Shown: positions 1 to 5,608, counted from the first letter of the stretch. The stretch is DNA of 8,253 bases from Pleurocapsa sp. MO_226.B13 (GCA_030064795.1 JASJEI010000475.1:1-8253); one strand, 5' to 3'. Made by a program: numbers and translations. The notes: generated by a model from the sequence alone, not told the origin.

Positions 1-2
1 CG

Positions 3-161
3 GTCACGATTCAACTGACTAATATGGTTGGCTCTCGCGGTCAGGATTGGCATTTACTCACCGCGGGAGCATTTATCACCATGACCGTACCATTAATGGT
101 ATTTTTTGGACTGCAACGCTATTTTGTGCGCGGCATTCTTGCAGGTTCTGTAAAATCCTAA
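3..161 (+). CDS. Sugar ABC transporter permease, MalG type (C-terminal fragment)
   Basis: The window opens inside this gene; 52 codons remain before TAA at 159-161. The peptide contains a hydrophobic final membrane segment (about residues 19-37, with AGAFITMTVPLMVFFGLQ) followed by QRYFVRGILAGSVKS. An ending of the form QRYFVxGxxAGxVK is typical of the MalG/UgpE/GgtD class of binding-protein-dependent sugar importers, inner-membrane permeases that pair with a MalF-type partner and an ATPase. The substrate cannot be told from this fragment. In cyanobacteria such systems import glucosylglycerol, sucrose, trehalose or maltodextrins. The alpha-glucosidase-type gene at the other end of the window fits an alpha-glucoside. 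The family call is firm; the substrate is inference. Confidence 0.85.
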   Translation, partial: VTIQLTNMVGSRGQDWHLLTAGAFITMTVPLMVFFGLQRYFVRGILAGSVKS

Positions 162-180
162 GTTACGTCCGTAAGCTTGT
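159..180 (+). terminator. Weak terminator-like hairpin after the permease gene
   Basis: The stop codon runs into TTAC (163-166), loop GTCC, GTAA (171-174), with AAG (160-162) and CTT (176-178) able to extend the stem around one bulged G. A T-rich but interrupted tail follows (GTTTGAGTTT). It could end permease transcription, but the stem is short and the tail is not a clean U-tract, so this is only suggestive. Confidence 0.25.
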
Positions 181-276
181 TTGAGTTTCCATTCTGAACT
201 CTTGATTTTGTTGAATATTTATCAAGTCGAACAAATTTACTAATATCTCGATCCCAGATAATTACCATTATCACTG

Positions 277-298
277 TTACACTAAAATTACACTAAAT
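277..298. repeat. 11-bp tandem direct repeat upstream of the Cys-rich gene
   Basis: TTACACTAAAA (277-287) is followed immediately by TTACACTAAAT (288-298), so ten of eleven bases are repeated with a period of one helical turn. It lies 27 bases before the ATG at 325. Two identical half-sites one turn apart on the same face of DNA are a usual arrangement for a dimeric repressor or a recombinase-type binding protein. A chance repeat in AT-rich spacer DNA is the alternative. Confidence 0.4.
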
Positions 299-324
299 TG
301 GATATTGCGGAATTTTCATCTGTA

Positions 325-837
325 ATGGCTAGAAGAATTAACAAAAAATGTCTTCATTGTGCTGGGTTGGATATTGAGTCAGCCAGGGAAATTCACGGCG
401 AATCGGGTGATGGTTGCTGGAATCCTAAAATCTGTCGCCGCCGTCGCTCTCATTACCGTAATCGGGCGGAAAATAATGCCAAACGCAGACAGGCTAGGAA
501 GTCAGGTGAGAACCCGAAAACAATTTCTGTTACGGTAGAGCAACCGATTGTGGCCATGGTGACTCTTTATAAGCATGAGCGTAAGGATGCACCCTTACAC
601 GCAGTTTCGGCAGCAGTTTGGCAGGGGGAGCGGCAACTCGCTGTGGTCGAACCAGTTCACTGTCTGGGCTGGACTCCCCGACAGGTAAGGACTTATTTGG
701 AGCGGGTTTTGCTTAAATTAAATGAGGAGTATGGAATTGATAATTTTGCTCAGATGTTAACGAAACATCCTACAGAATGCCCTATTGAAGCGTGTCCCTT
801 AGCATACAATTTAAATAATCAAGACCACCATTTTTGA
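325..837 (+). CDS. Conserved Cys-rich putative zinc-binding protein, unknown function
   Basis: Translation from the ATG at 325 gives 170 aa. An in-frame TTG at 298 would add nine residues but falls inside the tandem repeat, so ATG is preferred. The N-terminal part is very basic and holds C9-x2-C12, then C31 and C37 in GDGCWNPKIC, spaced like a four-Cys zinc site; an Arg-rich run (RRRRSHYRNR) follows at once. Residues about 65-145 look like a compact alpha/beta domain, with the conserved-looking stretch EPVHCLGWTPRQV. A second cluster, C152 and C157 in ECPIEACPL, lies near the end. I believe similar proteins occur in other cyanobacteria, but I cannot name a family. The Cys pairs plus the basic patch suggest nucleic-acid binding, which is inference. 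It is the first gene of the same-strand group that contains the recombinase. Confidence 0.7.
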   Translation: MARRINKKCLHCAGLDIESAREIHGESGDGCWNPKICRRRRSHYRNRAENNAKRRQARKSGENPKTISVTVEQPIVAMVTLYKHERKDAPLHAVSAAVWQGERQLAVVEPVHCLGWTPRQVRTYLERVLLKLNEEYGIDNFAQMLTKHPTECPIEACPLAYNLNNQDHHF

Positions 838-844
838 GCATGTC

Positions 845-904
845 GGGAATCGGCAGTCGGGAGTAGGCATATTACGATTCCCCACTCACAACTCCCCACT
901 CCCC
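845..904. repeat. GGGA(A/G)T / CCCCACT repeat cluster with inverted pairing
   Basis: This short spacer contains GGGAATC (845-851) and its complement GATTCCC (876-882), and GGGAGT (859-864) with its complement ACTCCC (891-896). The heptamer ACTCCCC is repeated in tandem at 891-904. Such GGGAGT/CCCCACT heptamer tracts are a well-known kind of dispersed short repeat in cyanobacterial intergenic DNA. The two complementary pairs cannot nest properly, so alternative hairpins are possible. The repeat ends five bases before the truncated Rpn-like frame and may mark a rearrangement point. Confidence 0.55.
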
Positions 905-908
905 AAAG

Positions 909-1181
909 ATGAAGGAGGATAAAGAAAAGATTATGGCAATTACTACTAGTTGGAAAGAAGAAGGAATAAAAGAGGGGAGAAAATTGGAATTGATCGAATC
1001 AATTCGAGAAATCCTTCAATTTAAATCGATTAGCATAACAGATGCTTTGGAATTAAAAATTAATGACTTGGAAATTTCCCAACTCAAACAATTGAGAAAA
1101 GCTTCTCTGGGGTTTGATAATCTAGGCGAGCTTCAGCAGTGGTTAGAAAATTCAGAATTATCGGACACTAGCTCAAATTGA
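909..1181 (+). CDS. Orphan C-terminal tail of an Rpn/DUF4351-type nuclease (probable remnant)
   Basis: The product is 90 aa. Residues 1-25 (KEKIMAITTSWKEEGIKEG) match the pattern seen just after the nuclease domain in Rpn-type, transposase-like PD-(D/E)XK proteins of cyanobacteria. Residues about 45-82 (DLEISQLKQLRKASLGF then LGELQQWL) match the DUF4351-like end of the same proteins, where a helix pair stresses 'leaf, then ..L..WL'. The whole nuclease domain is absent. Start choice is open: ATG 909 has no ribosome site, while ATG 933 is preceded by AAGGAGG (912-918) at a rather long 14-base gap. Because homology seems to run through both starts, I read this as the surviving 3' end of a larger gene that may still be translated. 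No catalytic activity is expected. Confidence 0.6.
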   Translation: MKEDKEKIMAITTSWKEEGIKEGRKLELIESIREILQFKSISITDALELKINDLEISQLKQLRKASLGFDNLGELQQWLENSELSDTSSN

Positions 1182-1206
1182 AAGTTAAGTATAGAGATTA
1201 AATAAC

Positions 1207-1848
1207 TTGAGTGATTTTTGGCAGAATATTGAAGCGGCGAAGGAAGTACCAGAACGAGCAAATGTCTCGGTTCTGATCGAACAAGCTGAAGATCTACTAT
1301 CTCAACTCAGCATTGAGAAGCAGTTAAGGTTGGCAGGAGAAACTTTGGCGGCGATCGCTGAAATTTATCAATCTAAAAGCGAGGCTTTACTGGATGATTG
1401 GCAGCAGAAATACGATCCTAGTGAACCAGAATTTGATGAGGAGCTGCTAGCTGGGTTAGTTCGGCAATCGATGAGTTTAGATATCTCCGATTTACTCGAG
1501 CCACCTCAACCAAGGCAAAGAGTAAAGTCGTTGATACCAGAAATTGAATCAGTGGCGGGAGAAGTAGATAAACAAAAACTACTGCAAGTTCTCGATTTCG
1601 AGCAGATGAGACAACAAGTTTTTCAAACCAGCTATGACGAGAATGTTACTGCTTGGTGCGAACAGATATCTGTTTGGTTCGAGCGACATATCGGAGAAGA
1701 GTGTACTTTAATTCGGCTTGTAGAGGAAACGGAATTATCATTGGGAAAAGTTTGGTTATCTCTGTTGCTGGGAGGGTTTAAACTTAAGCGTAGCGATGGA
1801 GATTTTTACGATTCTAGTAGCATTTCAATTATTACCCGGCAGCAGTAA
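1207..1848 (+). CDS. Unknown 213-aa protein translationally coupled to the recombinase
   Basis: No family is recognised. The start must be TTG at 1207, since the next in-frame ATG would remove 88 residues; a weak TAGAGA ribosome site lies nine bases upstream. The N-terminal half (residues 20-66) is predicted helical and rich in Leu, Glu and Gln. An acidic stretch follows (70-80), then a Pro-rich linker (99-104). The C-terminal part, from about 165 to 195 (TLIRLVEETELSLGKVWLSL then GFKLKR), reads like a helix-turn-helix with a basic end. The stop TAA overlaps the recombinase ATG (TAATG at 1846-1850), so the two are almost certainly co-translated and probably act together, for example as an accessory or directionality factor; that role is inference. 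A HIP1 octamer lies inside at 1351-1358. Confidence 0.7.
   Translation: MSDFWQNIEAAKEVPERANVSVLIEQAEDLLSQLSIEKQLRLAGETLAAIAEIYQSKSEALLDDWQQKYDPSEPEFDEELLAGLVRQSMSLDISDLLEPPQPRQRVKSLIPEIESVAGEVDKQKLLQVLDFEQMRQQVFQTSYDENVTAWCEQISVWFERHIGEECTLIRLVEETELSLGKVWLSLLLGGFKLKRSDGDFYDSSSISIITRQQ
1351..1358. other. HIP1 octamer
   Basis: GCGATCGC, the highly iterated palindrome of many cyanobacterial genomes, lies inside the 213-aa gene. It supports a cyanobacterial source and suggests that this module has been resident, or came from another cyanobacterium. Confidence 0.8.
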
Positions 1849-2810
1849 TGGCAATTCCAGAACCCAAGATTATCAAGCTAAATGCGATCGCCAATAATGA
1901 GGTGGCGCGACCTACTTCGCTGGACTACAGAAACGCGAGAGTAGATGAATATTTTCGCAGCATGGAATTATCTGCCAATTCGCAGCGAGCTTATCGGCGG
2001 GCATTAACTCGTTTCACCAAATGGACGGAGAAAGCGTGGCATCATCTCAAACATCAAGATTTAGACCGCTACAAACAACATCTCAAAGAATTAGAACTGA
2101 GTAACGCTACTATCTGTCAGGAACTTGCTGCCCTCAAGAGTTTTTTTAATTGGCTGACTATCAAGGATTACATTAGCAAAGATCCGACTCTGACTTTAAC
2201 CAAACCCAAGCTTAAGCCACCAACACCTCAAGAATTGAGTGAATCTGAAGTAGAATCTTTATTTAATGCCTTAGAAAAACGGGGTTGGCATCGCCTTCGA
2301 GATACCGCCCTGCTGCGAGTTTTAGAACATGGTTTGAGAGCCAGTGAGGTTACGGCATTAAACGTTAAAGACTATGATGGCAAACGCTTGCAGATCTTGG
2401 AAGCCAAACGGGATAGCGTCGGATTTGTGCCGCTTTTGTCTGAAGCCAGATTGGCGATCGATAATTACTTACAATGGCGTGAAGCTGAAGGCATGGATAT
2501 TGAAGAGAATTCTGCTCTGTTTTTATCCCATTCCAACAAGAGTAAGGGGAACAGGTTAACCTACGATGGTTTATATGGCATCGTTAAGGATTTAGTAGAA
2601 ATAGCTGGTTTAGAAAAATGCTATCCCCATCGGTTGCGTCATACTCTTGCGACTAACTTGGCACTTAAAGGGATGGATTCGATGTTAGCTCGCAGGATTA
2701 CTCGCCATAGAAGTGAAGCTAGTTATCAAAGATATAGCGAGAGAGGACTAGACCTCAAGGCTGAGGAACAGTTCTGTCAATTATTTGATTCCCCTGAAGT
2801 TGAATCATAA
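1848..2810 (+). CDS. Tyrosine recombinase / phage-type integrase (XerC/D-like)
   Basis: At 320 aa this is full length for a Xer-sized recombinase. Residues about 32-115 form the SAM-like core-binding domain (YFRSMELSANSQRAYRRAL, then LAALKSFFNWL). Residues about 128-305 form the catalytic domain. All expected active-site residues are present: R164 in HGLRASE, K187 in the EAKRDSVGFVPL hairpin, H261 and R264 in PHRLRH, H287 in ITRHRSE, and nucleophile Y296 in SYQRYSERG. Spacing from R264 to H287 (23) and from H287 to Y296 (9) equals that of XerD, so the enzyme should be active. It would cut and rejoin DNA at specific sites through a 3'-phosphotyrosine link. It overlaps the 213-aa gene by one base. 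No tRNA or obvious attachment site adjoins it, and it does not look like the housekeeping XerC or XerD. It may move an element or invert a segment; the target is unknown. Confidence 0.9.
   Translation: MAIPEPKIIKLNAIANNEVARPTSLDYRNARVDEYFRSMELSANSQRAYRRALTRFTKWTEKAWHHLKHQDLDRYKQHLKELELSNATICQELAALKSFFNWLTIKDYISKDPTLTLTKPKLKPPTPQELSESEVESLFNALEKRGWHRLRDTALLRVLEHGLRASEVTALNVKDYDGKRLQILEAKRDSVGFVPLLSEARLAIDNYLQWREAEGMDIEENSALFLSHSNKSKGNRLTYDGLYGIVKDLVEIAGLEKCYPHRLRHTLATNLALKGMDSMLARRITRHRSEASYQRYSERGLDLKAEEQFCQLFDSPEVES
1884..1891. other. HIP1 octamer
   Basis: A second GCGATCGC copy, near the 5' end of the recombinase gene. It is further support for a cyanobacterial genome. Confidence 0.8.
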
Positions 2811-2842
2811 CCAGAGTTAAAAACGTTGGTGGATGCTACTCG

Positions 2843-2891
2843 TTGAAAAGTTTAATAAAATATTAAGTAATGCTGCCTGTAAAAAACAGCA
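2843..2891 (+). promoter_or_regulatory. Spacer with promoter-like elements and a small hairpin
   Basis: Between the recombinase and the 272-aa gene lies TTGAAA (2843-2848), followed after 19 bases by TAATGC (2868-2873), a loose sigma-70-like pair. Directly after come TGCTG (2871-2875) and CAGCA (2887-2891), able to form a five-pair stem around CCTGTAAAAAA. A competing pairing CTGT (2877-2880) with ACAG (2886-2889) exists. No U-tract follows, so this is not a normal terminator. It may give the downstream gene its own promoter or serve as a binding site. The evidence is weak. Confidence 0.25.
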
Positions 2892-2925
2892 CCTTCGATT
2901 AAACAGCTTCAGAGAATAAAATCAA

Positions 2926-3744
2926 ATGGTAATTACAGCGATCTCAACCAGGCAACCGCCACAAGCACCTTCGACACCAGTTGTGGCTCAAAAAGCTTTA
3001 AGCGAATTAGTCAATTATTATCGAGAGTTGGCTCAATATCATCGCTCCTCGGTTGATTATCATCGACAATTATTGGAACAACATTCCCAGGATGCTGAAG
3101 TTGCCGAGAAACAATTGGCAAGTATTGAAGCAATTTTACATCCCCTAACAACAGAATCTGTCAACCAAGACGCTAATGGTAAACAGGTTAATGAAATGGG
3201 GCAAATTACATCATTAGAAGACAAAGCCCAGGACACGCTATCAGAAGAAGCTTCAAACACTCTAGCTATCCCTGAAGTCACATCTGTTGAGCCCAAGCCA
3301 GAAAAAAATGTAGAAAAGACAGCTACTGAGATTGAAAAGTCTCAAGCGAAAGTTTCTAAATCAGTTACTCAAGGCTCGCGTAAGAATAGTGTTCAGACTA
3401 AGAGCGGCAGTTCCAAAGCTACAAAAGCTAAGAAGCCAACTAAGAAGAAGAATACTAACAAAGCTAAAAAATCAACTAAGGCATTTTCATCTCGATTACC
3501 TTACTCGGAGAAACTAGCTTCTTGTGAAACTATTGTTGATGCTGTGGCTCTTTGTTTGCAGGAATATTATCCCAAAGTTATCAACGCTGAAGATATAGTG
3601 AACTACTATTATCCAGAAGGACTCGAAGGGCAAACTAAGAAAAAAGCTTATGAGGCTTTTAGTAATTCCTTGAGCAAAGGCGCTGGCAAACAGGGTTGGG
3701 TTAGGTCAAGTATTGGTAAGTATCGCTGGAAAGAGGGAAGTTAA
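2926..3744 (+). CDS. Coiled-coil, Lys-rich protein with C-terminal winged-helix-like domain
   Basis: The protein has 272 aa starting at ATG 2926. Four segments can be seen. Residues 20-72 are a strongly helical, probably coiled-coil segment rich in Tyr, His, Gln and Leu (LVNYYRELAQYHRSSVDYHR). Residues 75-140 are a disordered acidic linker. Residues 141-187 are a Lys/Ser/Thr/Ala tail with runs such as AKKPTKKKNTNKAKK, resembling histone H1-like bacterial proteins. Residues 188-270 are a folded end (LPYSEKLASCETIVDAVALC, then INAEDIVNYYYPEGL, AFSNSLSKG and GWVRSSIGKYRW) in the style of HARE-HTH or H1-like winged helices, where a closing hairpin ends in 'G.Y.W'. A DNA-binding, oligomerising role is likely, perhaps assisting the recombinase or bridging DNA. 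The family is not firmly identified. It follows the recombinase by 115 bases on the same strand. Confidence 0.65.
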   Translation: MVITAISTRQPPQAPSTPVVAQKALSELVNYYRELAQYHRSSVDYHRQLLEQHSQDAEVAEKQLASIEAILHPLTTESVNQDANGKQVNEMGQITSLEDKAQDTLSEEASNTLAIPEVTSVEPKPEKNVEKTATEIEKSQAKVSKSVTQGSRKNSVQTKSGSSKATKAKKPTKKKNTNKAKKSTKAFSSRLPYSEKLASCETIVDAVALCLQEYYPKVINAEDIVNYYYPEGLEGQTKKKAYEAFSNSLSKGAGKQGWVRSSIGKYRWKEGS

Positions 3745-3760
3745 AGTTTTTTGCTCCTGC

Positions 3761-3949
3761 CTAACTTACGTTGAGAGCTGCTACAAGTTCTGGCGTTAAA
3801 ACACTATCATAAAAACTCTTGAGGTCTTCCAACCATGAGCGAGAACATTTCTCTGCCTCTCCACATTGCCCCTCAATTATAGTTTTAGCACCAACTCCTC
3901 CCGACCTGACCACATAGTCTCTTGTATGGTTAAGACCGTCCTTTTTTTG
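3761..3949 (-). pseudogene. Possible 3' remnant of a minus-strand gene
   Basis: On the minus strand an open frame of 62 codons without a convincing start ends at TAG (3763-3761). The peptide reads like real protein: GLNHTRDYVVRSGGVGAKTI, then EGQCGEAEKCSRSWLEDLKS, then FYDSVLTPELVAALNVS at the end, a normal-looking helical C-terminus. It fills the otherwise gene-free spacer before the metallopeptidase gene and slightly overlaps that gene's first codons on the opposite strand. No family is recognised. It may be the tail of a gene whose front was lost when the metallopeptidase segment joined, or only a chance open frame. Confidence 0.3.
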
Positions 3950-4750
3950 TTAGCTATATTGCTGATTATCGCTTTGATTTGGCTCAGCCCAGTTCTGACG
4001 GCGGCTCGGCGCTCAAGGCTGAAAAATCAGCCTGTGACCAGGCATTGGGTGAGCATTCTGGAGCAAAATCTTCCCATCTACAAACGCCTGACGGAGTCGC
4101 TTGAGAGGCGACTTCACGGTCACATCAATGTTTTCCTAGCCGAAAAACAGTTCATCGGTTGCGGTGGGTTGCGACTAACTGATGAAATCAAGGTCACAAT
4201 TGCCGCCGTTGCCTGTCTCCTCCTGCTAAATGAGAGAGGAGAGTATTACCCGAAGCTTTCTTCTATTCTCGTTTACCCGAGCGCCTATAGAGTGAACGAG
4301 ACTAAGCTTGTGGGAGGTTATGTTGTCCAGGAGAGTCAAGTCGTGAGGATTGGCGAATCCTGGGCTAGAGATCGAGTCGTGCTCTCGTGGGAGGATATAA
4401 AACGCGATGCCACCAATTGGTCAGACGGGCGCAACGTCATCCTCCACGAGGAGGCCCATCAGCTAGATCAAGAGTCTGGAAGGGCTGATGGAGTGCCGAT
4501 TCTGTCGCGAAGGTCGGACTATCTCAGTTGGGCGAGCGTGTTTGAAAAAGAATATCAGAAATTGCTTAGAGATGTTGAACGAGGTAAGAAAACAGTGATG
4601 GATTGGTATGGCGCTACTGACCCAGCAGAATTTTTTGCCGTAGCGACAGAAACTTTTTTTGAGAAACCATTACTTTTGAAACGGAAACATCCCGAGCTTT
4701 ATCGCGAACTGAAACGCTACTATAAGTTGTCGCCGCTGGAGTGGATTTAG
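3926..4750 (+). CDS. Membrane-anchored M90/MtfA-like zinc metallopeptidase
   Basis: From ATG 3926 the product is 274 aa, close to the usual MtfA length; an in-frame TTG at 3866 would add 20 polar residues in front of the membrane segment and is not favoured. Residues 3-25 are a hydrophobic anchor, absent from E. coli MtfA but common in related proteins. The zinc site is clear: H174-E175-x-x-H178 in HEEAHQLD. Downstream, the family's glutamate region DPAEFFAVATE (about 232-242) offers E235 as probable third ligand. SSILVYPSAY (112-121) fits the strand before the active site in this family. MtfA of E. coli is a peptidase that also binds the glucose repressor Mlc; whether this homologue has such a partner is unknown. 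The gene looks somewhat richer in G and C than its neighbours, which may point to separate acquisition. Confidence 0.85.
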   Translation: MVKTVLFLLAILLIIALIWLSPVLTAARRSRLKNQPVTRHWVSILEQNLPIYKRLTESLERRLHGHINVFLAEKQFIGCGGLRLTDEIKVTIAAVACLLLLNERGEYYPKLSSILVYPSAYRVNETKLVGGYVVQESQVVRIGESWARDRVVLSWEDIKRDATNWSDGRNVILHEEAHQLDQESGRADGVPILSRRSDYLSWASVFEKEYQKLLRDVERGKKTVMDWYGATDPAEFFAVATETFFEKPLLLKRKHPELYRELKRYYKLSPLEWI

Positions 4751-4755
4751 AATTA

Positions 4756-4795
4756 TAGCACTCCGCTAAAAAGTAACTGAATTTCTTCAGTGCTA
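4756..4795. repeat. Inverted repeat between the peptidase gene and the P450 remnant
   Basis: TAGCACT (4756-4762) is the exact complement of AGTGCTA (4789-4795). A second hairpin, CTGAA (4777-4781), loop TTTC, TTCAG (4786-4790), sits inside and overlaps the right arm. It begins six bases after the peptidase stop codon. It could be a rho-independent-like end structure without a U-tract, or a scar at the junction where the truncated P450 was joined. Confidence 0.35.
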
Positions 4796-5110
4796 GGAAT
4801 CTTTGCTCTGCCATGTCGGTCTGAGAGCCAAAAAAGTAGGAGAGAAAATCTCGCGAGCAATATTCCTCTTTTAAAGAAAAAAATGGAATACAGTTTGGTT
4901 GGTTTTGGTGGTGGACCGAGATTTTGTTTGGGATCTGCTTTTGCACAGATGGAAATGAAGATTTTTACTTCTATGCTATTGCGTAACTATACATCGGAAA
5001 TATTGCCCAATCAGAATCTAACCCCCGAACCTATTCCAACTCTTCATCCGAAATCTGGATTAAAAGTTAAATTCGCTAGTTCTTTCTATAGTATAGTTGT
5101 CTGGAAATAA
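4790..5110 (+). pseudogene. Cytochrome P450, C-terminal fragment
   Basis: The open frame of 106 codons (first possible start GTG 4790) contains the P450 heme loop FGGGPRFCLG, which satisfies FxxGxRxCxG with the heme-ligand Cys at codon 46 (bases 4925-4927). The following L-helix segment SAFAQMEMKIFTSMLLRNY and the end region ILPNQNLTPEPIPTLHPKSG resemble the tail of CYP120-like cyanobacterial P450s. A full enzyme has about 440-460 residues. The oxygen-binding I helix, the ExxR motif and all substrate-recognition parts are missing, so it cannot be a working monooxygenase. The last eleven residues (ASSFYSIVVWK) run past the normal P450 end and suggest a changed stop. The true gene probably recorded a retinoid- or fatty-acid-type hydroxylase, but that is inference. 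Confidence 0.8.
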
Positions 5111-5140
5111 GAAAAAAATTCTCCTGGAATAACTCTCTTG

Positions 5141-5172
5141 ATAGTCTTTTAGGCTCAAAAGAATAAGACTAT
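5141..5172 (+). promoter_or_regulatory. 8-bp perfect inverted repeat covering the start codon of the 116-aa gene
   Basis: ATAGTCTT (5141-5148) is the exact reverse complement of AAGACTAT (5165-5172), whose last two bases are the A and T of the ATG at 5171. Inside it, CTTTT (5146-5150) can pair with AAAAG (5157-5161) around AGGCTC. In RNA this would hide the start codon and the expected ribosome-binding region. In DNA it could be an operator. It could equally serve as the end structure of the P450 remnant. Confidence 0.45.
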
Positions 5173-5521
5173 GAGCAAGAAAAAGATCGCCAATCTCCTA
5201 CGTAAAGCCTTGCTACAAGGTGGCAAGATGGAACGGGCACTATATGAGCATGAATTAGAAGAACACATTGACTACTGGTACGAGGGTTTAAAGACCGACC
5301 GTGATGAATTTGTCTTTGCAGTCACGGAAAACTCAGGTGACGTAGCAATGGTTTTAATAACAGCCGATCAAACCGTTTATATAAATGAAGATGCAAGAGA
5401 GCAATTGCTTAAAGAATGGCCGATTGCCTACAAAACAAATATCAAGCGTTTGATTCCAATGATGGCAGAAGAGTTAGCTAACGATATTATCTCAGTTAAT
5501 GGCGTTAAGACCAGACACTAG
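5171..5521 (+). CDS. Conserved 116-aa protein of unknown function
   Basis: Starts with ATG 5171 and has no clear Shine-Dalgarno sequence. The N-terminus is basic (MSKKKIANLLRKALLQGG), then an acidic helical stretch follows (ALYEHELEEHIDYWYEGL). Next is a compact-looking strand region (EFVFAVTENSGDVAMVLIT, then QTVYINEDAREQL) and a helical end (LIPMMAEELANDIISVNGVK). No membrane segment, Cys or known catalytic motif is visible. The well-formed hydrophobic pattern and intact frame suggest a real soluble protein, perhaps a small alpha/beta fold; no family is recognised. Its start lies in a perfect inverted repeat. The next gene, 88 bases on, is a similar-sized unknown that is frameshifted. Confidence 0.65.
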   Translation: MSKKKIANLLRKALLQGGKMERALYEHELEEHIDYWYEGLKTDRDEFVFAVTENSGDVAMVLITADQTVYINEDAREQLLKEWPIAYKTNIKRLIPMMAEELANDIISVNGVKTRH

Positions 5522-5608
5522 TAAAAGAGTGGAGAAATGGTAAAGTTTCCTTGTAGTAAATAGTTAGGCAATAGTAGCATTAAAACTGTATGAGAGCCTG
5601 TAAATAAA

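Noticed and set aside
201..226. CTTGAT/ATCAAG inverted repeat with a 14-base loop
   Set aside because: Only six pairs in AT-rich spacer DNA, likely by chance.
298..324. TTG at 298 as start of the Cys-rich protein
   Set aside because: It lies inside the 11-bp tandem repeat and has no ribosome site; the ATG at 325 gives a natural N-terminus directly before the Cys motif.
845..904. CRISPR or insertion-sequence end
   Set aside because: The heptamer tract lacks regular spacers and there is no transposase nearby; it fits short dispersed cyanobacterial repeats better.
2374..2559. Open frame inside the recombinase gene
   Set aside because: It is wholly contained in the catalytic domain coding region in another frame and resembles no protein.
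3060..3517. Small frames on both strands inside the 272-aa gene
   Set aside because: They are shadows of the low-complexity Lys/Ser coding region.
3866..3925. TTG at 3866 as start of the metallopeptidase
   Set aside because: It would place 20 polar residues in front of the membrane anchor; ATG 3926 begins immediately before the hydrophobic segment.
4614..4946. Minus-strand frame across the peptidase end and the P450 fragment
   Set aside because: Both regions have strong homology-type evidence on the + strand, and the antisense peptide has no recognisable pattern.
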